Below, one piece after another: positions 25,101 through 52,091 of a stretch of DNA of 64,000 nt (position 1 is the stretch's first letter; the number at the start of each line of letters is the position of its first letter). The notes under the pieces were generated by a model. That model was not told where the DNA came from. It saw only the letters and a list, made by a program, of their open reading frames with translations, and did no database searches. The position numbers and the translations under genes were made by a program. Source of the DNA: Gordionus sp. m RMFG-2023 (lineage: Eukaryota > Nematomorpha > Gordioida > Chordodea > Parachordodidae); assembly GCF_954871325.1 (NCBI RefSeq), contig NC_088779.1, positions 23,500,846-23,564,845 on the forward strand, in the 5' to 3' direction.

Positions 25101-25875
25101 ACATAGGTTAACTATTCCGATTAACTTCCATCAGATATTTTAAGTAACTTTTATTTGACACCCTCCATAATTTTTATAAAAAAATATCTAACATTCATAT
25201 AAGGTTTCTCACTAAAGACTTAGACCGGTTAACTTAATATATGTAATCTAAAGATATTTAAAACCCTGGAGACCTAGAATGTTTACGTAAACTAATTATT
25301 AAGATAGCAATAATATTTTGATTATCTTTTATAATTTTTTACAATACTTTTAAAATACTACTCAGGATATATGCCTCTTTTTAGTTTAGAGTGATAATTA
25401 CTAAAGTTAGCGATTTCTATACTCCCCAATGATGATTTGTTCCATATACCTATCTCTTTCTTACTCTTTATCCTTCCTACCCTTCAATAACTTTCCACCT
25501 AGAAATGACTATAACATTTAAAAGATATTTAAATAAGCTTTCATTGATTCCCGATGATTTTTTTAAAACTCATATTATATAAAGATTATATGACGGTATT
25601 ATAATATAAAAAGTTTCTAATAAAATGTAATCTTCCCATATGACCCTCAGATCCAAAATTTTAGATGATTATCATATTATAATTTTATTTTAGATACCCA
25701 TATCAAAATTTTTAATCCTATTTTTTTATTTAGTTTTCTTTGGGAATAAAAGTTAAGGGTTAAAAACTATTTTTAAAACATGAGCGGGTGAATTTTAAAT
25801 ATTTTTCGGGCTGAAAGAATATAACAGACCTCTATTAATTAAAAATTATTTTTTTGATTCATATTATATATTTCG
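22136..25875. other. Intergenic region between MXG1 and MXG2
   Basis: No exon found. A MITE family A copy lies at 24,146-24,331. A segment at 23,930-24,130 contains a perfect 14-bp inverted repeat, GAAGTATGCAAAAT / ATTTTGCATACTTC, within repeated CATTCACAGTTA words, and is probably another small inverted-repeat element. The rest is AT-rich unique-looking DNA. Confidence 0.45.
24146..24331. repeat. MITE family A, copy 4 (degenerate)
   Basis: GTTAAAGGGCTCGATTTAGC at the left and GATTGAGCCTTTTAACAACA at the right form the inverted ends. The interior has GCAAGTCTCGAGATTTACTT. Confidence 0.6.
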
Positions 25876-26146
25876 GAGACATGTAGGTATTTCATAAAAA
25901 AAAATTTTGCCAGGCCTGGTCTAGATTTTTTTTAAGAAATATTTTTCAACTTGGTCCGATTTTTTAAGATATATCATTTATTTTAAATTTTTATAGCTAA
26001 TAATGGCGATTTAAAATATTCGGTTTTAGGTATTAATAAAAATTGTAGGCCTTGCCCGGTGTTCAAAATTTTTTTTAGGTCCGACTCGGATATATTTAAA
26101 AGAATTAAAATTAGGCCCGGTCTGGGGGCCTGCATGTCTCTGATAT
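25876..26146. repeat. MITE family B, copy 3
   Basis: Left GGAGACATGTAGG and right CCTGCATGTCTC are inverted. The interior has CCAGGCCTGGTC, GCCTTGCCCGG and GGCCCGGTCTGGGGGCC words between A/T runs. A GCGGGTGGGC-type relic follows at 26,220-26,330. Confidence 0.6.
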
Positions 26147-26709
26147 ATTTTATAAGTTTCATTAAAAATACATGAAAAAAAAGAGCCAAACAAGCCATTA
26201 AATAATTTTTAAACTAGGCTGATAGGCTGGCTAAGTGAAACAAATTTTTTATAAGTGGGCGGGCAGAGGTGTGTTGTAAATATTTAAAAAAAAACCATGT
26301 GTGAGCGGGTGGGCTAACAAAATTTAAACATGATTAGGCTTTAAAACCAACTTGATATTGAAAAGGTTATGATATGAAAAGGTACACACTACGTGATTAT
26401 AAAATCAAACCTACGCTTAACAAGACATTTTGTCAAGGATGAAGTTTCCTCAAATTTTAAATTGGATCGGGCTTAGGTTTACTCTATGCTATTCCCCTGT
26501 CTAACTCTACGTTTAAAATAAACCATTATCTATGAGTTAGGAAGGTAAAATTTGAGTTATAGATCAATATCTATCGTAATGATTATTTTATTATTTAAGA
26601 AATCGAAATAGTTGAATCGTGCCATTAATTTTTTTAATAATGATGTTATCCTTATCCCTTCTGCTATATTTATACCGAAAATTATCGAGTATTTTACAGA
26701 AAGAATAAA

Positions 26710-26831
26710 GGATTTGAAAATTACGTATTTAAATAATAGAATCAATTTATTCTAAACCACCATATAGGTTAATTATTTTATATTTTTATTTTTGTTTATT
26801 TTTTCAATTATACCTTATTTATACTCTAATA
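26710..26831 (+). promoter_or_regulatory. MXG2 conserved promoter / 5' leader block
   Basis: GGATTTGAAAATTACG, then TATTTAAATAATAGAATCAA and ATTCTAAACCACC, about 100 nt before the ATG. The same words precede MXG1 and MXG3. CTATATTTATACC about 40 nt farther upstream is shared with MXG1. Confidence 0.6.
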
Positions 26832-42088
<15,257 letters not shown>

Positions 42089-42329
42089 TCTGTATAAACT
42101 ATGCAATGTTCTTTTTCAGATGTATGGGTATATCTAAGAACTACTTCTATATATATATATATTTACATTTATCCAATTTTTAGTAAAAACTAGATATAAT
42201 TAGAATCGACGGAATATTAGGTCTAGTTAACATCTTCCATTTTAATCTTCCGTTTCTTTTAAATCAAACGTAGCGATTGTATACTTTTATTAAAATAAAA
42301 ATCATGCGTAATCTATCCAATTTATTGGA

Positions 42330-43955
42330 AACCGGGGTAAAGCGATAGACGGGTTAACGATGTTAACGCGAATAACTTTTTAACCCTTAAGCACCAAGTC
42401 TTTAAATTATGTGAAGATGTATCTTACTTTCAAAAAACCTATCTGGTTTTATATATTTTGTCAAAAAACGGTTTTTTACCCAAAAATTATAAAAGTTATT
42501 CTCTAGTATATTTAGCTTTTAGTAAAATATCGCATATATGTTCCTTAATGTATTAGCTATAAAATTAAATTTATCTGACGTTCAGTTAGTACTATGCTAG
42601 AAGTCATGCAATAACGATATTTATAATATTTGTCACCTTGGGGTAAACAGTTATGGGCAAAATGGTTCAAATATCTAATCATTAACCTTATATTTTCATT
42701 CATTCATTTAATAATTTTTATTATATTAAATAATGATAAATTATAAGAGAAAGCCCATAATTAGAAATGTAAGTATGATTGATAGAGCTTTAAAATACAA
42801 AATAACAAATAATACTTCTGTAAAAATATAACATACCTTATATAAAAATAATATTAAACGTTCAGGTGATGTTAAGCATCATAAACAAATAGATTGAGTG
42901 AATACATATTAGATGCCAGTAGGTCATTTATGGGATTAACTCCTAAACAATTAAATTATATTGTTAGTATTTGAATTGAGTATTAATTATTAAATATTTC
43001 AATTTACCATTATTAATAAGTTATCAAATCATATTTGAATTGAAAATTATTAAAATAATGAAATAGATTTACATTTCAAATAAGCATAAAATTTTGAAAA
43101 TTATTTTATATTTCAATTAAGCATTTTTAATAAAGCTACCAAATTAATATTGATATTTGAATTAAGCATTATGAAATACATTATATATTTCAATGGAGAA
43201 TTTTTAATAAAGCAACCAAATTAATATTGATATGAATTAAGCATTATTAAAATTATGAAATACTTATATATTTCAATGGAAGAATTTTTAATAAAGCAAC
43301 CAAATTAATATTAATATGAATTAAGCATTATTAAAATTATTAAATACAATATATATTTCAATTGAGCATATAATTATGAAATTTATTTTAGACACAATTG
43401 TGCATTTTTAATAAAGCTACCAAATTAATATTGATATGAATTAAGCATTATTAAAATTATGGAATACATTATACATTTCAATTGAGTATTTTTATTAAAG
43501 TTCAAAATTAAGATTATGAATTTAATTGAATTTATTAAATTAATTATATTATTTTAATAAGTCTACAGAACTGGTATTGGTAATTATTAAAATGAAATTG
43601 TTTTATTTTATAAATAAACAAGATAAGAGCATTTGCATCAGCTAGTTATACAATATCACAATGTGCCTGTGTTGATTAGTTTATGAATAAAAATCATAAA
43701 TATATCTTAAATTTGTAATATTTGCTAAATATAACAATAAATATGTGTCAAATATTACAGGGTAAAGTGGGTAAAATGAGTAGTTTGACATACTAATCAT
43801 AGCTCCTAAAATATCATAGGTAGAGGGCTACACTTTTTCTATCTTATAGATGAGGAATTGGGTTATTAAACATTAATATATAATTTGTTGTGTTTGACTT
43901 TTGTTTAAAATTTTTATGGTAAATATGCAAAATTATCGCTTTACCGGTCTCCCCT
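42330..43955. mobile_element. TIR element family C, copy 2
   Basis: Inverted ends are ACCGGGGTAAAGCGATA on the left and, on the right, TATCGCTTTACCGGTCTCCC. The left 350 bp are homologous to the element in MRPL13 intron 5. The interior has no transposase and has been lengthened by a tandem repeat at 43,083-43,522. It begins about 240 bp after the MXG2 stop. Confidence 0.65.
43083..43522. repeat. Minisatellite, about five units of 75-120 bp
   Basis: Repeated order: AAGCATTATTAAAATTATGA, ATATATTTCAATTGAGCA, TTTTTAATAAAGC, ACCAAATTAATATTGATATG. Units start near 43,083, 43,165, 43,240, 43,323 and 43,443. It is nested in the family C element. Confidence 0.8.
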
Positions 43956-44189
43956 ATTATTTCTCTAAATTTTGTCAAACAAGAAAATTGATTCCCAGTC
44001 ATAATTACACCTAATTTTATCATATTTTGAGCACAAAACAATGATATATATTATATATAACTGTATTCTTAATGATAAATTCGGTGTAATTTAGACAACA
44101 CGCCAGTACATTTTAAAGATGGGAAGCATTTCAATTTTATTTTTAAATAAAGTTTAGTTTTAACACATTATTCTGCTTCCGGTTACCGT

Positions 44190-44500
44190 TCTGCGTAGTC
44201 AGGTAATATCTGTAATAACGACTTATATAATTTTTTGAAATTTTTAGAATCGATATTTTACATATGCTGGATTTGACGGTATAATTTTTTTTAAAAAACG
44301 CCCATAAAATAAATGATTTGGAGCGTTTTTAAATTTGAAGATCCTTTTACCGATTCCAATATGTACAAAACCTATCTCATAAATTTTAGGCAAATTAATC
44401 ATCAAATTTTGAGTTTTATTTGTAATATATATATGCACTAATTATACAATATTTTACTTGGATTGGCCGAAATATTTTCTGTATTACCTGATTTCGCATA
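44190..44500. repeat. Small inverted-repeat element
   Basis: GCGTAGTCAGGTAATATCTG on the left and, inverted, GCGAAATCAGGTAATACAGA on the right. No coding capacity. Read as a MITE of about 310 bp. Confidence 0.5.
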
Positions 44501-45910
44501 TTTCCGCTGTAACACATATACTTCGAAAAGCATCGTATATATTATTACCGCGCTGGCTAATTTCCCAATATCTATAAATCCTTGAAACTCTATCCTACAT
44601 TGCATTTTTGAAATATAAAAGTTATATCCACTAATAATTATATTGCTATTTCACTGATAAAAGTTGTCATTTTATAAAGATAGATAATATACATCTTTTT
44701 TTAAAAGGGATTTTAATTTTGTCTCCTTTCGATTTCCTTAAATTATAGTTTGTCCTTTTTTTACTCCTTCCGCCACCTTAAGTGATTTGGGTTTAGTAAA
44801 GAAACCCTTCATTCCTAGTGATATTATCCTATTCTCCTTATAGCGAAAAATCGTAATTGTGCTTAAAAATCGTTTTATTCTGGCCGAATATTAACATTTC
44901 GAAATGATATTCAAAAATTTTTAAGCCATATCATATGCTATGTAATATTTTGAAATGAATTTTAAAAAAATTGACTATTTCTTAAAAGTTTTATACATTC
45001 AGTTTTGAAGAAGCCTAGAATTTAGAAAGAATACCCATTCCTAGTTTTGGTCTCTTATTTTATAACGATGCGATTAAAATACTTACAATGACAATGTTAT
45101 AAGGAGATAAAATTCTCAATATTAACATTGCGAAGGTTTAAACGCAGTGATTAAAGATGTGGGCCAGAACCAGGTCATATTTTTATATTTACTATTGATA
45201 GAAATAATAATAATTTATTGATAATTCATCTATTTTAAGATAAAAATTCAATTTCTACCCATCAATTGTTGATAGCTAGATAGACTGGATATCGAAGAAA
45301 GTTTCAATTTAACTTCACATTCGTTTATTTTTTTATTTTATTCTGGAACTAATATTTAATTCATTGTGATATAATGTTTACAATAAAGTTTAATGTTTTC
45401 ATTACATTTATATTTGTTCTTATAATTAAACATTTGAATTTTATATATAAAAAAAAACTCGAATGAAGAAATTTCCTATATGATATGATATGTTAACCCC
45501 CCCCCCCCCCGGCTAACAAGTAAAACTTTCTAGCATCATATTTGATGCTAGTTTGATATATTGTAGTTGTGATTACCAATATAGAGGAAGAGAGAATTAT
45601 ATAAATATAAACACATTTTTTGCCGAAATTTATAAAAAAAATATAGAACTTGTGATTAGATATACAAGCTTTTACTAGTAAAATAGGAGAAAAGATTCTC
45701 TTCAGAGATTTGTTATTTACCATATGCCATGTTATAAATAAATAAGACAATTTTACAGCAAAAATTTAAAGTGATATGATGAATCTGGTGCGTTGCTATT
45801 TAGGTTCTAAGATTCTAAAGCATCTTCCTAATCGATTAGTATTTTTCAAATTAACACTAAATTTTTAAGTAATTAACGCCTCGTCTAAACATATACAGTG
45901 TTATGATAAT
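44501..45910. other. Intergenic, no feature recognised
   Basis: AT-rich DNA between MXG2 and MXG3 with no supported exon. A run of 13 C at about 45,498 is the only notable feature. The 85-codon minus-strand frame at 45,493-45,750 begins in low-complexity sequence and looks fortuitous. Confidence 0.4.
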
Positions 45911-46095
45911 GAAACATATTGAAAATTAAATTAAAACTCATCCATATAAAATTATAATCTTTGCAAAAATAATTAAAATAACAAAAGGAATACATAAAAG
46001 AAATTTCAATAATGTTTTCTTTGTCTATATTTTAATTATTTTTGCAAAGTATAATTTTATATGGATGGGTTTTAATTTAATCGTCAATATGTTTC
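45911..46095. repeat. Long hairpin: about 67-bp inverted arms, 49-nt loop
   Basis: Left arm 45,911-45,979 starts GAAACATATTGA and ends AATAATTAAAAT. Right arm 46,029-46,095 is its inverse with only a handful of differences. Read as a foldback MITE, or less likely a precursor-like hairpin. Confidence 0.85.
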
Positions 46096-47326
46096 ATTAA
46101 ATCTTCACAACATAGTAAGATAATATTTTACTTAAAATAAAGAAAAAATTGAACGGAAGAAAAATTAATTGTAAATAAATATTATTTCTTTATGTTATTA
46201 TTACTGTAAAATAAGTGTTTATTATTAAAAATATACAATAAAAAGAGGAACAAACAAAAATTAAACAGATAATTTTACTTCTTTTCGCCTTTAAACAAAA
46301 TCGCAAAAAAAATTTTTTATTATTAAATTAAATATTCATTCATTTTTGCGCTGATTTTTGAATATAAAAAAGTTGTGGTTTAAATTTTAGGCATAAAATA
46401 AGGTAAATTATAAATATTTAGATATAAGATTTATTTTCTTATGATATAAACAAATTATTAAAATAAAATTACTAGATTTATTCAATAATAAAGTCATGCA
46501 AATTATTAATTTTATTACCTTTAATTAATTAATAGATGGTTTAAATCTTTTAATATAATTATACAAAAATCATTTGAAAGAAAATATATAATTCTATAAT
46601 ATTAAATCCGCAAGTTGGCGTATAATTATTTTTTCAAAAAATTAAAATTTTTTTTTTAAAATATATTTAAAAAAAATATATAATAACATCTGGGGAACAA
46701 TTTACCATAAACTTCAATTCAGCAGAAATCTTGGAATTTAACAAATATTTAACATAGCTAACGTAAATTTTATCCCACTTGTCACCAATACACTTGGTGT
46801 TTTTGGTAGGAGTTCCTTAAATTTATCATATTGGATAAAAAAAGTTAGCTAAATCTGTCAAAAAATAATAAAGTAATTTATATACACCTCTACATAAGAA
46901 ATCTTCGTCCTTTTTTACCATTTCAAATCACATGTATATTTAACAGTTAATCACAAAGTGTGTACTCGATATCGCGGGGTAAAATATGTGTAAATTTAAT
47001 ACAACCAATCCGAAGGTTTAGAAATAGACCAAAACACATGGTAGCAAAAATATTAATGTTTAGGACAATGTGAGAATATATTGGTCTTTAAAGAATATTT
47101 GCGATATTTAAAAAAACACCAATTGGGGGTTAAACTATGTGAAAGTCGTTAATTATAAGATGTTTCATACACATAAAAGTTTGTTTACAAATATAAATAG
47201 TTAACATATAAAGTGTAAATAATAAATATAAATTGTACGATTATAAACTATCCAAATATACAGGTTTTGCCATTGTTTTCAAACAGAAACCCCTATTATG
47301 AGAGCACAAAAAAAACATATTTTTAT
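46096..47326. other. Intergenic, no feature recognised
   Basis: AT-rich, with no supported exon or repeat boundary. Words such as CGCGGGGTAAAATATGTG at 46,973 recall family C ends, but no partner end was found. Confidence 0.35.
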
Positions 47327-48414
47327 TAGTGCTGTAAACATTTTTAAAAAAATCGAACGCGTTCGCGTTCAACGTTCATTGACAAAAATCGAACGCGTTC
47401 ACGTTCACGTTCAAATTCAAAAAAAGGAACGCGTTCAAGTTCATGAACGCGTTCATGCGTTCAAAATTTTATGATAAATTTTTTTTTAAATTTAATTTAA
47501 TATAAATAAATGCCTTATATTTTTCAACACAATATATTAGCCATGATAAAAAATAATAGTTTTATTTTGATAATATAATTATAAATACAATATAATAGAG
47601 CGATAAAAAAATAAATTTATAAAAAATTTTTCTTATTAATTTTTAATAATAATTGCTTTTCAAAATTTTCATCTGATAGGTATGAACGCTTGGCAGTTAA
47701 TACAGCGTTAGCTATACTAAAAACTCGCTCAACAGGGGCAGATGAAGGGATTGCGGTGTTATACTTGATAAACAATTCTTTTAAAAGGGGGAATTTATTA
47801 AAAACATTTAATGTTTTATCCATTGTCTCAAAAAATTGAGCTATGTTATCATCCTTCAATCTGCCCTCTTCTTCCTCGTCAAAAAAAGGATATCTCGGAA
47901 TTAATTTTAAAACAGTGAAATATTTTTGATATTTGGGTCATGGTAATTCTAATTCAGCTAATATTGAATTTTGATTTTCAGAATCTGATGATGAAATATT
48001 TATATCCATGCAAATGCTAATCTATTAAATTAAAATATAAAATATTCAAATTAATAAACTTTAATCTTATCTTCTCTAGCAGTAGCACGTTATGGTACGT
48101 TAATTGCAATATGAAAGAGGAAAAAGTAAAAACAGCCGATTAAAAAATATAAGACTTTTTTGTTAAAAAATTGGATTAAATATTAATTTTTCAAAAATAA
48201 AAATATAAGACTTTTTTGTTAAAAAATGCGGATTAATATTAATTTTTCAAATAAATAAAAATTAAAAGTGTTTTTAAAATTGAACGAACGTAAAATTGAA
48301 CGCGTTCATCAAAGAAAAGGAACGCGTTCCCGTTCAAAGTTCGTCAAAAAAAAGGAACGCCGTTCATCACTTTTTTTTCAAAGTTCATTTTGAACGCGTT
48401 CGTTTACAACACTA
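47327..48414 (-). mobile_element. hAT transposon, internally deleted, 1,088 bp, with TSD
   Basis: Exact 8-bp target duplication ATTTTTAT at 47,319-47,326 and 48,415-48,422. Ends are TAGTGCTGTAAAC and, inverted, TAGTGTTGTAAACG, followed by clusters of GAACGCGTTC. Only the C-terminal transposase part remains, minus strand 47,617-47,859, with the dimerisation motif SSAPVERVFSIANAVL. Just upstream of it is a readable stretch ending PRYPFFDEEEEG. It is non-autonomous. Confidence 0.9.
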
Positions 48415-48869
48415 ATTTTTATATATTTTGTTCTCGTCACATGAAAAAATGTCAATACCTTTAATTTTACCGTTCATTCGAACAAATTCTCATATAAAAC
48501 GAGCATTTACTGAAAAAAATATCTATAAAATTATTTTTTTAAAAAAATCTAAATAAATTTATTTGCTTAAAAATAATTGTGCGCATCAATGATGTTACAT
48601 AAAATCATATTAAAAGATAATCTTAAAAAATTAATTTATGACTAAATAATTAATATGTGAAAAAAATTTTTTATCGTTAATTTAATAATTAATGGACCGT
48701 ATGGATTAGCAGGCTTATTCCTTAAAAAAATATTTATAAAAAGTAAATATTCATCAGAAAATATGATCCTTCCAACTAATTGTGCACGTGCGAATTACAT
48801 TTTTTTAAATTAATATTTTTTATATCAATGAACATATATTCCCTTTTAGTTTTCTTAAGATGCATTTTT

Positions 48870-49615
48870 TATGGTTCATCTTAACATTTTTACAATTTCT
48901 ATTTTTACCCATTTGCTTAAAATAAGTTCAAACTAAAAAAATAAGGAATATGATAATTTTCATTTTTCTATGGTTCTTCGTTGAAATTTTATTTTACAGT
49001 ATATATTTTTACATTTACTTTAAAAAAATTTAAAATAACTATTATGACAATTGTCAGTACATCTTAATTGAAATTTTATTTTAACAAGTTTACAATTTAT
49101 ATACCCAATTGTTTCAAAAAAGTTAAAAATAACAATTATGACAATTGTCACTTTTCTATGGTAACTGAAATTTTAATTTAACATGTTTACAATTCTATTT
49201 TACCTAATTTCGTTATCAAATTTCAAAAAATGTAAGAAAAATAAGGAACCTGACAATTGACACTTTTCTAAATTATATCATTGAAAATACATGCAACTTA
49301 TAATTTTACCTATTTGCTTCATAAGAGTTTAAAAACGATTATGACAATTGTCCTTTCTATGTTATATCTTCATTGACATTTTAATTCAACATATTTACAA
49401 TTTATATTTTTATCAATACTTGAAAAAAATTATAAAATGACGAGTATGACAATTGTCACTTTTCTATGGTTCGTCTTCGCTGGAATTTTAATTTAATATG
49501 TTTACAAAATATGTTCCCATTTGTTAAAAAAAATTTAAAAAAGTTTTGGAAAGTTAAGAATATGACAATTTTCACTTTTCTTTGGTTCATCTTCGCTGAA
49601 GTTTTAATTAGATCT
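48870..49615. repeat. Satellite-like tandem array, about seven 100-125 bp units
   Basis: Units share TATGACAATTGTCACTTTTC, TATGGTTCATCTTCG, TGAAATTTTAATTTAACATG, TTTACAATT and CCCATTTGC. Each unit carries the 12-bp palindrome TGACAATTGTCA or a one- or two-base variant of it. Units are diverged and vary in length. Confidence 0.82.
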
Positions 49616-49789
49616 CTCAAGATCTAGGACCACCCAAGATGATCAATTAGTGAGTTAGCCTCATAATTAAAACAGCATTAACTTTTCCAAACCATAATTA
49701 TAATATCTAAATGTTATTTATTATTATATTTATTGGAATAGACTCTAGTAGGCTCTTGATCAAAAAAAAAACAAACTATATTTCAGGTA

Positions 49790-50000
49790 AGATGAAAAAA
49801 AAACGACCCAAATTTTAGATTGAATAGAAAAAACAGACCACAGAGTAGAAGTCGTAAAAACGAGCCGAACTTTGAGTCAGAGTCGAAAAAAAGATCCAGA
49901 TTTTGTGCGGAGTTGGTTTTTCGGCTTTGACTCAGGTCAAGGTAGAAAAAACTTTCCTAATCTTGAGTCGGAGTTAAAAATAACGATCCAGATTTGGGAA
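49790..50000. repeat. Degenerate short tandem repeat
   Basis: Four loosely conserved units of about 45-55 bp of the form ACGATCCAGATTT..GAGTCGGAGT..AAAAA. Origin not recognised. No coding sense. Confidence 0.5.
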
Positions 50001-50390
50001 AATGTTACCGATTAACAGCATTAGGAGCAACCAGAGCCAAATTAACCATTCCAAATATTTTAGGGACCGGGTCTAAATAAAAAGTGTAAGAAATTTATGA
50101 ATAAATTGTTTTTTAGGGAATTCTACACTTCTCCCTTATATCTCTAGCCAATGAAGAGACAATATCATACTTTTTATAATTTTTTGTCTCCTAGGTTGAA
50201 ACTAATTTCCTGTCAAAAAAATCGCATGTCTTATAAAAAAGAAACGTTAAAAAAAAAACTCTGCCATAAAAAATTTGCTTGGCATTAAAATTATTAATAT
50301 GCCTTTTATTTCGTATAACTACTTGATCGGCAGCGATGATTATAATATGTGCGATGAAAATAATTAAAACATTAATTGAATTGATTTTTA

Positions 50391-51769
50391 CAGAGTTGTT
50401 AAAGTAGCTCGCTACTTGTAGCGCGCTACTTAGCGCGCTATCTTTTTTGGTAGCTATAGCTAATAGCCGCTACTTTTTTTAAAAAAATATAATGAATGTA
50501 AGTATAAACATGAAAATTTAAATATAATATCATAATTAATTATAATTTTTATAATTTATTATTTAATTTGGAAATTTAAATATATTTTCAATTTTTAATT
50601 TATATTTTCAATCTGTGTTAATAATCTAAAATGGCATCGCCCATGGATATCCAAATTCTTGAAAGTGATTCAGACATGGAAGATTCAATAAAAGAAAATG
50701 TACTTAATAGCTCTAATAACGATTTCCCATTCCCTAGATTTGAAAAATTTTTTTAAATAAATATTAAAACAAAATCTGGATACAAATTCCTGTGCTTAAA
50801 ATGTAAAAAAAATATATCATCAAATCAATCGAGTAGCTATAACCTGAAACACCTAAAGGTAAATTGTTATTTTTACATTATAATATTATTTATTTTATTA
50901 GACTGTTCACGCCAATTGCTATAAGGAAATAGAGAAACATATAAAAAAATTTGGTATAGGAGAATCTTCATTCAAAAAGACAAATACTATCCAAACCAAA
51001 TTAACTGATAATAAACATGCCAATATTTCACAAAAATTGGCTGATAAAGTAATTGTTGATTTTATTATTGACACAGTTCAACCATTGTCCTTGGTTGATA
51101 ATCCATCATTTATTATGATGATTAAAACTTTATCCCTGGCACAACAGTTTTATGTCGCCAGACACTTATGAATAAAATAGACGACAACTTCAAAGTGATG
51201 AAAGATGCTCTAATAGTAGAGTTATCAGATATATCTTATGTATGTACCACGGCAGATAGTTGGACACATAACAGAAGGTAAAAACTTATTTATATTTATA
51301 AATTGATCTGATTAAATATTTTTAGAGCTTCCTTGCCCTCAAGTGCTAGTGTCGAGAGATTATTTAGTAAAGCAAAGCTTATACTTTCTGATAGTCGCTC
51401 TAGACTTGGGGATGATAATATTGAAATGATATTATTATTAAAATGCAACAAATTAAAATAAATATTTATTTATATTGCTTATTTTTTTATAATCTAAACT
51501 AACTATATTTTTATATTTTTAAATGTTGATTTTTATATATTATTTATTATACATTTACATTATAAGCAAAAAAAAAATAAAAAAAATTTGTTTCTAAAAT
51601 TTTTTTTATAAAAAGTAGATTAAAAGTAGCTAAAGCTACTTTTGAAAAAAAGTAACTAATAGCGCGCTACTTTTTTTGACAAATAGCGAAAGCGGTAGCG
51701 CGCTCCTTTTTTTGACAAATAGCTATAGCGGTAGCGCGCTACTTTTAAAAATAGCGTTTAACAACTCTG
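50391..51769 (+). mobile_element. hAT transposon with BED finger, internally deleted, with TSD
   Basis: Exact 8-bp target duplication GATTTTTA at 50,383-50,390 and 51,770-51,777. Ends are CAGAGTTGTTAAA and its perfect inverse, with clustered TAGCGCGCTAC words inside. Plus-strand transposase: start MASPMDIQILESDSDMED at 50,631; a BED zinc finger C-x2-C (FLCLKCKKN) and H-x4-H (LKHLKTVH) joined across a 43-nt intron at 50,859-50,901; then TTADSWTHNR; and, after a 48-nt intron at 51,278-51,325, the dimerisation motif LPSSASVERLFSKAKLIL to a stop near 51,460. The catalytic middle is deleted, and one stop near 50,754 and one frameshift near 51,155 are visible. The two introns keep normal splice ends. 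Confidence 0.9.
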
Positions 51770-51924
51770 GATTTTTATATGAATTTATATATTTGAAAAA
51801 CATCGATTATTGTAAATTTTATTATTAGTACAAATGGAAAATGATTTGATTCATTTTTGAATAGACCTATTCTATATTTGGGCCTCAAATGAATCAGTAT
51901 TTTTTTATAGAAAACAGGATAGAA

Positions 51925-52024
51925 GGATTTGATCAAACTTATTTAAATAATATAGAATCTATATATTCTAAACAACCATTTATATATATAAATTTATTTA
52001 GTTTACAATATTCACAACATAATA
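51925..52024 (+). promoter_or_regulatory. MXG3 conserved promoter / 5' leader block
   Basis: GGATTTGATCAAACT, then TATTTAAATAATATAGAATC and ATTCTAAACAACC, 50-100 nt before the ATG. It matches the blocks before MXG1 and MXG2. It lies 150 bp right of a hAT insertion. Confidence 0.6.
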
Positions 52025-52091
52025 ATGATACGTCATTGTATTTGTTTAATGATTTTGTTACTAATTATTATTCCTAGAACTAATGCATGCT
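52025..52091 (+). CDS. MXG3 exon 1: signal-peptide exon
   Basis: ATG at 52,025; MIRHCICLMILLLIIIPRTN then A-C, an Arg/His N-region followed by a strong hydrophobic core and T-N-A-C at the likely cleavage site. GTAAGT donor in phase 1. It shares ATTCCTA and ACTAATGCATGC with MXG1 exon 1. A longer frame across 51,889-52,077 is in another phase and has no homologue in MXG1 or MXG2. Confidence 0.75.

Noticed and set aside
51889-52077. 62-codon plus-strand frame across the MXG3 start region
   Set aside because: It is in a different phase from the signal-peptide exon, spans the promoter-like block, and has no counterpart in MXG1 or MXG2. The conserved ATG is at 52,025.
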